Assembly (NCBI GenBank): GCA_007134175.1
Contig: SLLF01000353.1
Location: 1-6,426 of the forward strand
Direction of reading: 5' to 3'
From: Kiritimatiellia bacterium
GTDB taxonomy: Bacteria > Verrucomicrobiota > Kiritimatiellia > SLAD01
Length of the DNA stretch: 6,426 bases
The translations under genes were made by a program, and so were the position numbers. Below the pieces are notes generated by a model. The model was not told where the DNA came from, did not search any database, and was given only the letters and a program-made list of their open reading frames with translations. This document shows, piece after piece, positions 1-5,265 of the stretch; position 1 is the stretch's first letter; every line of letters begins with the position of its first letter.

Positions 1-1
1 T

Positions 2-853
2 ATGGCTGGATTGACTAACCGCACTCCCATTTGGCATGGTTCCCGCATGAGAGAAAAAATTTCCGCTTGTCTCATGACATATAACGAGGAACGCAACATT
101 GAACGAGCGCTGCGCAGCGTTCAATGGTGCGAAGAAATCATTGTGCTCGACAGCTTTAGCACGGACCGCACCATCACCTTGGCGCGCCAATATACGGATC
201 GTATTCACCAACACGCCTGGGAGGGCTTCATCGCTCAGCGCAACCGCGTGCGGGAGCTGGCGACCCATGAATGGGTCTTGTTTCTCGATGCGGATGAAGA
301 GCTCACACCGGCATCCCGCCGCGAGATCGAGTGCACACTGGAACGTAACCAGCGATTGTACACCGGGTACCGTTTCCCGCGCATGGCCCGCTATTGCGGG
401 CGCTGGATTCGGCACGGAGAATGGTATCCAGACCGCACGTTGCGCCTGTTCCTGAAGGTGCACGGCCGTAGCGTCGGCGTGGAACCGCACGACAAAGTCG
501 AAGTGGATGGACTGGTAGCCAATCTAAGGCAGCCCCTGCTGCACTACTCCCATTTTGACATTAAAGATCATATCGAGAACATCAACAATTTCTCCTCCAT
601 TTCAGCCGATGCCAAACACGCCGCTGGACTTCGTTTCCGCTATCTTGATCTTTGGTTGCGGCCGCCCTGGCGCTTCTTGCGCAGCTATGTGTTGCGACTT
701 GGCTTCCTGGACGGCTGGGCGGGTTACCTGGTGGCCCTTATGAGCATGTTCGAGGCAGCGGCGAAGTACGGCAAACTGTGGGAACTTGAGCGCGCCAAGC
801 GGGACGGGCCGCCGAAACCATCCAAGCCTGCACAGCCGGCTGACGCTGAATGA
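2..853 (+). CDS. Family 2 glycosyltransferase, WaaE/KdtX-like (LPS core type)
   Basis: Probable cytoplasmic, inverting GT-A glycosyltransferase that adds a sugar to the LPS core or a similar envelope glycan. Numbering from the internal Met at base 47, I see the nucleotide-sugar binding start ISACLMTYNEE (5-15), DSFSTD (35-40), the metal-binding DxD in LDADEE (80-85), and a C-terminal half with HYSHFDIKDHIENINNFSS, all typical of the WaaE/KdtX branch. From that Met it would have 268 residues, close to the usual 250-260. The tail is proline-rich (PPKPSKPAQPA). The start is unresolved. ATG at 2 gives 283 residues with an N-terminal extension unlike the family; ATG at 47 fits the domain better but has no clear Shine-Dalgarno. 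The open frame may also continue left of the window. Its TGA overlaps the ATG of the kinase/hydrolase gene (ATGA, 850-853), suggesting translational coupling. The family is clear; donor and acceptor sugars cannot be told. Confidence 0.9.
   Translation: MAGLTNRTPIWHGSRMREKISACLMTYNEERNIERALRSVQWCEEIIVLDSFSTDRTITLARQYTDRIHQHAWEGFIAQRNRVRELATHEWVLFLDADEELTPASRREIECTLERNQRLYTGYRFPRMARYCGRWIRHGEWYPDRTLRLFLKVHGRSVGVEPHDKVEVDGLVANLRQPLLHYSHFDIKDHIENINNFSSISADAKHAAGLRFRYLDLWLRPPWRFLRSYVLRLGFLDGWAGYLVALMSMFEAAAKYGKLWELERAKRDGPPKPSKPAQPADAE
97..126. repeat. 9-bp inverted repeat inside the GT2 gene
   Basis: The arms CATTGAACG (97-105) and CGTTCAATG (118-126) are perfect reverse complements around a 12-base GC-rich centre. 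The centre also contains a self-complementary stretch, CGCTGCGCAGCG (108-119), so two alternative hairpins are possible. The repeat encodes NIERALRSVQW, a well-conserved stretch of this glycosyltransferase family, so chance within constrained coding sequence is the simplest explanation. Confidence 0.4.
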
Positions 854-3066
854 GCATGGCTCCTCCAGCGCACCATGTTGCGGGTTCGCCTGGTGCTGAT
901 GTCGTGCCGATTGCGTGGGGCCACTTTACCGGTGTCTGGCACGCGGACTATGCACAACCCGCCGTGATGGATTGGTTGCAGGCTTGGTTGCCCCGCGCCG
1001 TGTCGGCACCGCGCGACCCGGGCCGACGCAACCAGATTCAAGTGGTCGGCACCGGTGATACCGGTGCCGAGCGGTTGCTGGTGAAGCGTTTTGGGCGTCA
1101 ACCCGCGTGGAAGGACTGGATGGATCGCTGGTACGGCTCCAAGGCGCAACGTTCCTGGCAAGCCGGTCACCACCTGCACCGGCATGGCGTGGGGACCCCT
1201 CTTCCCATTGGGTATGTCGACCATTGGGTGGCTGGCCGACTCGTAAACAGCTTCTACTTTACGCGTTACGAGGATCAACTCTCCAGTTTGCGCGCGCAGT
1301 TGATCCGGATCTACCGCCAAGAGCCGGATTGTGCCTTGCTGATGGCACTGTTGGAGGTGGTGGCCGACGCGATCCGGGGCCTGCACGCCAGCGGCTTCAT
1401 TCACAGGGATCTAGGCAATCAGAACATCCTGCTTCGCCGTCAAGGCAACCAATGGATTGACCTGCAATTCATTGACCTCAACCGAGGTCGTGTCCATTCC
1501 CATTTGAGTTGCAGGCAACGCGCCTTTGATATTTCCCGTCTGACGTTACCCTCCGATTTCCTGAGGGTATTCAAAGCGATGTATTGGGACGGTGCAGCGG
1601 TGCCCGCCACATTCGAGCGGTGGGAAGGATATTATCGTGCGCGATTTGCCTGGCACACCGCCACCCGGCGCTGGCGGCACCCGCTGCGCCAGCGCACGGC
1701 GATCACCGAAACGGACGACACCTATCCGGCCCCCCGGGATATTTGGATTTGGGATGACAAGTCGGCGCAGGCCATGGTCGTGTGGCAAACACGAGACCGG
1801 CATCGCCTTTATTCCCGCCGCAATTCACTGTATGTTGCCGGAACAACGGGTTTGGCGGCCGGCCCTGTCTTCCGGCGATATCGACAACTTCGTCCGCTGG
1901 TCTATACGCACCCGGTGGCGTTCGCCAATCGCATTGGGGTATCGCTGGAACCGACCAGGGAACGCTGGCCCCTTGAGCGCCAGTACCTCCAGCGGTTGGG
2001 CTCGATTCCGGTTATGGTGCGCTTCTATCATCACCAATCGCAGGAGGATTGGGCGCATACGATCGAATGTGTGCAAACCCTCGCTTCGTGCGGACATGCG
2101 GTAGCCATTTCCCTGGTCCAGGACCGACGCGCCGTCACCAGGCCGCCCCTCTGGGACCGCTTCGTCAACTACATCCTGGATGAGGTGGGTCAAACGGTTG
2201 ACTGGCTCGAAGTTGGACACGCCATTAACCGGGTAAAGTGGGGGGTGTGGAACCTTGACGAATATGCCCGCCTCCTGGCTCCGGTGGCGGCACGCCGCGA
2301 CACCTTGTCCGCCCGCGTAATGGGGCCGGCGGTGATCGATTTTGAGTACCACTACCTGCTGGCCGCCCTTAAAAAATGCGCCCCGTACGGGCGCATTTTC
2401 GACAGTCTATCCCATCATCTCTATGTCGACCGGCGGGGTGCACCGGAGCATACACAAGCGGGCTGGTCGACCCTGGATAAATGCGTGCTCGCCCGCGCCA
2501 TAGCCGAATATGCCCCGGCCTGTGCCCCGCGTTTAATTATTTCGGAAGTCAATTGGCCCTTGGCAGGAACCGGCATCTATTCCCCGGTCGGGTCGCCCTA
2601 TGTTACGCCAGGCCAGCGGTCGGATGGTCCCGGGGTAACAGAAGAGGCCTATGCCGCCTTCATGCTGCGTTATCTACTGATTACCGTCGCATCCGGCTGG
2701 GTGGAACGTGTTTACTGGTGGCGATTGGCCGCCCATGGCTATGGTTTGATTGATGATCTAGCCCATTCGGACTGGCGTGAGCGATCGGCCTACACGGTGC
2801 TGCAAACGTTTCTACACCAATGCGGCCTGGCGCGCTTCATCTGTCGGCTGGCAGTGGGACCATCCGTGCAGGCCTATCTTTTCCAGCAACCCAACGGGGA
2901 CCAAGTGGTGGTGGCCTATGCCCACCCGGCACCCGTCACGTACCGTCCGTCTTTCACTTTCAGCCGCCTGCACGATGCGCAGGGGCGGGAACAAAAGGTG
3001 GCCGATAGCCTGAGGTTAACGGGGCATCCCATCTATTTTAGTGGCTGCCACCTGACCGACCCCTAG
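850..3066 (+). CDS. Fusion of LPS-kinase-like (WaaP/InaA) domain and clan-A glycoside-hydrolase-like domain
   Basis: A 738-residue two-part protein. Residues about 60-280 match the WaaP/InaA sugar-kinase fold, which in known members phosphorylates heptose or Kdo of the LPS core with ATP. I see an ATP-binding lysine in LLVKRF (K79), the GSKAQRSW...GVGTPLPIGYV region (96-123), the catalytic loop HRDLGNQN (H185, D187, N192) and the metal-binding aspartate in FIDLNRGR (D209). A linker containing DIWIWDDKSAQA (297-308) follows. Residues about 385-700 resemble a clan-A TIM-barrel hydrolase (GH39/PslG-like): LEVGHAINRVKWG (453-465), VMGPAVIDFE (490-499), FDSLSHHLYVD (517-527) and the nucleophile strand LIISEVNW (E566). 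Where clan-A enzymes have NEP, this protein has H457-A458-I459, so the acid/base glutamate appears to be missing. No signal peptide or membrane helix is seen, so it is probably cytoplasmic. Translation starts within the ATGA overlap with the upstream glycosyltransferase and has no Shine-Dalgarno of its own, so it is probably coupled. The kinase call is firm; the hydrolase call rests on motifs only, and activity is doubtful. Confidence 0.88.
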   Translation: MSMAPPAHHVAGSPGADVVPIAWGHFTGVWHADYAQPAVMDWLQAWLPRAVSAPRDPGRRNQIQVVGTGDTGAERLLVKRFGRQPAWKDWMDRWYGSKAQRSWQAGHHLHRHGVGTPLPIGYVDHWVAGRLVNSFYFTRYEDQLSSLRAQLIRIYRQEPDCALLMALLEVVADAIRGLHASGFIHRDLGNQNILLRRQGNQWIDLQFIDLNRGRVHSHLSCRQRAFDISRLTLPSDFLRVFKAMYWDGAAVPATFERWEGYYRARFAWHTATRRWRHPLRQRTAITETDDTYPAPRDIWIWDDKSAQAMVVWQTRDRHRLYSRRNSLYVAGTTGLAAGPVFRRYRQLRPLVYTHPVAFANRIGVSLEPTRERWPLERQYLQRLGSIPVMVRFYHHQSQEDWAHTIECVQTLASCGHAVAISLVQDRRAVTRPPLWDRFVNYILDEVGQTVDWLEVGHAINRVKWGVWNLDEYARLLAPVAARRDTLSARVMGPAVIDFEYHYLLAALKKCAPYGRIFDSLSHHLYVDRRGAPEHTQAGWSTLDKCVLARAIAEYAPACAPRLIISEVNWPLAGTGIYSPVGSPYVTPGQRSDGPGVTEEAYAAFMLRYLLITVASGWVERVYWWRLAAHGYGLIDDLAHSDWRERSAYTVLQTFLHQCGLARFICRLAVGPSVQAYLFQQPNGDQVVVAYAHPAPVTYRPSFTFSRLHDAQGREQKVADSLRLTGHPIYFSGCHLTDP
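1046..1070. repeat. Perfect 11-bp inverted repeat with 3-base loop, within the kinase coding region
   Basis: The arms TCGGCACCGGT (1046-1056) and ACCGGTGCCGA (1060-1070) are exact reverse complements around GAT. It encodes VGTGDTGAE just before the ATP-binding lysine. No U-tract follows, so it is not a terminator. It could be a stable mRNA hairpin, a protein-binding site or coincidence from GC-rich glycine and threonine codons. Confidence 0.55.
2371..2400. repeat. Terminator-like perfect 11-bp hairpin inside the kinase/hydrolase gene
   Basis: The arms AAAATGCGCCC (2373-2383) and GGGCGCATTTT (2389-2399) are perfect reverse complements around the 5-base loop CGTAC. On the + strand a GC-rich stem runs into TTTT. 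Read on the - strand, the stem is followed by six T residues (complement of the A-run 2371-2376), which is the better intrinsic-terminator shape. It lies in codons for ALKKCAPYGRIF of the hydrolase-like domain, so if functional on the sense strand it would be attenuating. Terminator function is inferred from shape alone. Confidence 0.45.
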
Positions 3067-3090
3067 CCAATGGCGCGTGTTTAAATCGCA

Positions 3091-3118
3091 TTGACATTAT
3101 GCCTGAATGTGTTCTATT
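3091..3118 (+). promoter_or_regulatory. Candidate sigma70 promoter for the beta-barrel gene
   Basis: A perfect -35 box TTGACA (3091-3096) is followed after 16 bases by TCTATT (3113-3118), four of six matches to TATAAT. TATTTG at 3115 with 18-base spacing is a weaker alternative. The 83-base gap 3067-3149 is the largest non-coding stretch in the window, and the predicted transcript would start about 25 bases before the start codon. A small dyad, ACATT/AATGT (3094-3098 and 3106-3110), overlaps the -35 and spacer and could be part of an operator, but it is short. Confidence 0.5.
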
Positions 3119-3135
3119 TGGCGCAATTCTGGACG

Positions 3136-3141
3136 AAAGGA
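3136..3141 (+). promoter_or_regulatory. Ribosome binding site deciding the beta-barrel start
   Basis: AAAGGA ends eight bases before the ATG at 3150. The alternative in-frame ATG at 3099 lies inside the putative promoter, lacks such a site and would place 17 residues ahead of the signal peptide. The site therefore favours the start at 3150. Confidence 0.65.
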
Positions 3142-3149
3142 TACAGGTT

Positions 3150-4046
3150 ATGTTGACATCCCCTCTATGTAGACGAATCACCCTGGCGGGCGGCTGGCTG
3201 GCGGTCCTGCTGGCCATTTGCGTACCGCAAGTGCTTAACGCGCAAATGCCGCTCGGGTTGGGCGACTGGTACCCCGTAGCCGATTTGGAGCTCATGTATG
3301 ACGATAACATCAACCGGAGCATAGACGGATCCGGCGAAAAGGGCGACTTGGTCATTGCGCCGCAGCTTTCCCTGCTGATGCAACGGCCATTGGCTCACCG
3401 GTGGGCGTTCACCGGGCAGGGTTATGTGCAGGGGACCATCCACGGTCAGTACAACAAGCTAAACTATCTTGCCCCCGGCCTTGAGGCTGGGTTTAGCTAC
3501 GCGCTGGGGGACACACCCCGTGCACTGTTGCTGCGCGCCCAACTGGGGCTCCGTTACGAATTTCACGAACAGGATTTCCGGTTCGGGGCGGAGATGATAC
3601 CGCGTTTGTCTGCGGAATTCGGGCTCGGCGCACAACTTTACGCTGCACTCTACTACGAATACGACAACCGTTTTGCCAGCGAAGAAGAAATCTATGACCG
3701 CGAGGGCCATACGTTCGGCTTCACTGTTGACCTGGAGCTCGCCCCGGAATACGGAGTAGAGCTAGGCTACGCGTATCGGCGTGGTGATGTTCTGGTACAC
3801 CAGCCCACGACCACCCCGGCACCGAATATTCGCGGGGAGGTTTTCCCCGTCGACAACACCTTCAAATCGCGTTTTGCGGCCTTGAAGTTCGAGGACCAGG
3901 ATCAACATCATCTTTATGTCGGGGCGTATTATGCGCTCAGCTTGTACACGACCGTGAATTTCCGCGTGGCCTACGAGCAAATTGACCTCGACGACGACAC
4001 GGTTGCCAGCACCCAGTTCCGGCTGGCGCTATCACATTTATTGTAA
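3150..4046 (+). CDS. Outer-membrane beta-barrel protein (BBP2/EpsL-like)
   Basis: A 298-residue exported protein. Residues 1-31 form a Sec signal peptide: Arg8-Arg9, a hydrophobic core (LAGGWLAVLLAICV) and a likely cut after LNA before Q32. Cys24 is not in a proper lipobox. The mature part (about 267 residues) alternates polar and hydrophobic residues, with many aromatic-rich strands and short turns (RWAFTGQGYVQG, LGLRYEFHEQDFRF, LYAALYYEYDNRF, VELGYAYRRGD, HLYVGAYYALSLYTTVNFRVAYEQ), and ends with the strand FRLALSHLL. The early motif DLELMYDDNINRS resembles the start of the putative beta-barrel porin 2 and EpsL-type proteins found in exopolysaccharide clusters. A role in export or outer-membrane handling of the glycan is inferred from neighbours. 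It differs from its coupled neighbours in having its own promoter candidate and a good Shine-Dalgarno. The final residue is Leu rather than the common Phe. The barrel call is strong; the family and function are less sure. Confidence 0.82.
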   Translation: MLTSPLCRRITLAGGWLAVLLAICVPQVLNAQMPLGLGDWYPVADLELMYDDNINRSIDGSGEKGDLVIAPQLSLLMQRPLAHRWAFTGQGYVQGTIHGQYNKLNYLAPGLEAGFSYALGDTPRALLLRAQLGLRYEFHEQDFRFGAEMIPRLSAEFGLGAQLYAALYYEYDNRFASEEEIYDREGHTFGFTVDLELAPEYGVELGYAYRRGDVLVHQPTTTPAPNIRGEVFPVDNTFKSRFAALKFEDQDQHHLYVGAYYALSLYTTVNFRVAYEQIDLDDDTVASTQFRLALSHLL

Positions 4047-4075
4047 CGGTGTGGCCGCCCCGCCGAGTGGTTACG

Positions 4076-4105
4076 GTTCCTCTCTTGTATCTCTTGAAGA
4101 GGAAC
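4076..4105 (+). promoter_or_regulatory. Shine-Dalgarno of the GT4 gene enclosed in an 8-bp stem
   Basis: The ribosome site AGAGGA (4098-4103) lies in the right arm of a perfect inverted repeat, GTTCCTCT (4076-4083) with AGAGGAAC (4098-4105), around a 14-base loop. CTCTTG occurs twice (4082-4087 and 4091-4096), giving a second possible pairing register with AAGAG. If formed in the mRNA, the stem would hide the ribosome site of the next gene. The 67-base gap 4047-4113 shows no convincing promoter or terminator. Confidence 0.45.
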
Positions 4106-4113
4106 GCGAGGTG

Positions 4114-5265
4114 ATGATGAGTGTGGATCGACCGCGTGTGTTACATCTTAGCGCACGCCGCTTCTGGTGCGGCGAATCCAATCGGGTGCGCGTGATCTGC
4201 CAAGGCCTGCACGACCGTCAGTGGTCGATTCTTCTCGGTGTACCTGCGGACTCGGCGTTGACAGAAGTGGCACGGGAAAAAAACCTGCCGGTCGATGATC
4301 GGTTTCAGTTCCGTGGCGGTTGCCGGCCGTTCTCGCTTGGACACGATATACGCGCACTGCGGCAACTTCAGCGGGAACAGGCCTTTGATATGGTCCATCT
4401 GCACACGTCAATCGACACCTGGGTAGCAGCCCTCGCGTTTGGTTTCCGACACACGGCACCGCGGCCACTGCTGATCCGGACCCGCCATAGCGACCATGCC
4501 GTCCGCTCCGATCCGGTTCACCGCTGGCTGTATGGACGTGTAATCGACCATGTCGTGCTTTCCTCCGCGGCCTTGCGCGTGCCGCTGGCCGGCCTAATCG
4601 ACAGCGGCGTACTTTCCCCTGAGCGGACCACCGTTATTCATAGTTCCGTGGATATCGAACGCTTTAACCCGGACAGCGTGTCCGGCGCCGCGGTGCGCGC
4701 GGAGCTGGATCTGGGGGAGCGGTTTTGTATTGGCTTGGTTGGGCGCATATCAGAGGAGAAAGGGCATGACTTGTTACTCCAGATTCTTCCCGACTTGATT
4801 CGAATCCGCCCAAACATCTGCTGTGTCTTTGCCGGAACCGGCCCGCAAGAGGAGACCCTACGCGCCTCCGTGCACCGTCAGGGCCTTTCCGACTATGTAC
4901 GCTTTGCCGGATTCCGAAGCGATATGCCAGCGGTAATCGCTGCGCTTGACCTGGTCGTCGCGCCCAGTCGCTGGGTGGAATCCTCCCCCGGGGTGGTCAA
5001 GGAGGCCATGGCCATGCGCAAACCCGTGGTGGCTGCGGCCGTAGGGGGCGTGGCGGAAATCGTCGAAGATCAACGATCCGGCCGAATCGTACCCCGTGAA
5101 CAAGCAACCGCCTTGCTAGAAGCGTTGCACCAGCTTATAAACGACAAGGAGCTGTGCCGTCGCCTGGGCGACCAGGCACGAACACGCGTGGTGGCACAGT
5201 TTAGTGATGTTCACTTGGTTGATCATACCCTGCAACTCTACGAACGATTGATGGCACGCACATGA
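4114..5265 (+). CDS. Family 4 (GT-B) glycosyltransferase
   Basis: A 383-residue retaining glycosyltransferase of the GT-B fold, probably on the cytoplasmic face of the inner membrane, building the LPS core or a related glycan. The N-terminal acceptor domain starts RVLHLSARRFWCGESNRV, a variant of the family's GGGE loop, and includes DMVHLHTSIDTWVAALAF and LIRTRHSDHAVRSDPVHRWLY. The linker carries VIHSSVDIERFNP (174-186; most relatives have N-G where this has S-S). The donor domain has GLVGRISEEKGHDLL, VFAGTGPQEETLR and the EX7E motif with E289 and E297 in RWVESSPGVVKEAMA, followed by PVVAAAVGGVAEIV. I chose ATG 4114, ten bases after AGAGGA. GTG 4111 and ATG 4117 are close alternatives. The open frame extends back to 3982 inside the barrel gene, but that part does not fit the family. 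The stop overlaps the next gene's start (ATGA). The sugar specificity cannot be told. Confidence 0.92.
   Translation: MMSVDRPRVLHLSARRFWCGESNRVRVICQGLHDRQWSILLGVPADSALTEVAREKNLPVDDRFQFRGGCRPFSLGHDIRALRQLQREQAFDMVHLHTSIDTWVAALAFGFRHTAPRPLLIRTRHSDHAVRSDPVHRWLYGRVIDHVVLSSAALRVPLAGLIDSGVLSPERTTVIHSSVDIERFNPDSVSGAAVRAELDLGERFCIGLVGRISEEKGHDLLLQILPDLIRIRPNICCVFAGTGPQEETLRASVHRQGLSDYVRFAGFRSDMPAVIAALDLVVAPSRWVESSPGVVKEAMAMRKPVVAAAVGGVAEIVEDQRSGRIVPREQATALLEALHQLINDKELCRRLGDQARTRVVAQFSDVHLVDHTLQLYERLMART

Noticed and set aside
1..18. Possible 3' end of an upstream gene.
   Set aside because: The other two + frames close at 12-14 (TGA) and 16-18 (TAA), so an upstream gene could end here, but a few codons cannot support a call.
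724..1404. A 226-codon open frame on the - strand across the GT2/kinase junction.
   Set aside because: It lies opposite two well-supported genes with recognisable motifs, has no family resemblance and is an expected by-product of GC-rich coding sequence.
1456..1478. Direct repeat ATTGACCT (1456-1463 and 1471-1478).
   Set aside because: It encodes the repeated Ile-Asp-Leu of IDLQFIDL in the kinase metal-binding motif, so protein constraint explains it.
1592..2104. A 170-codon + strand open frame in another frame within the fusion gene.
   Set aside because: The composition is rich in Arg, Pro and Ser as in a frame shadow, and the main frame stays open with conserved features.
1825..2352. A 175-codon - strand open frame opposite the kinase/hydrolase gene.
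   Set aside because: No recognisable motif, and it is fully covered by the sense gene; treated as a shadow.
3982..4113. N-terminal extension of the GT4 gene back into the barrel gene.
   Set aside because: The 44 extra residues do not resemble the family and overlap the barrel's last strands. A Shine-Dalgarno sits just before 4114.
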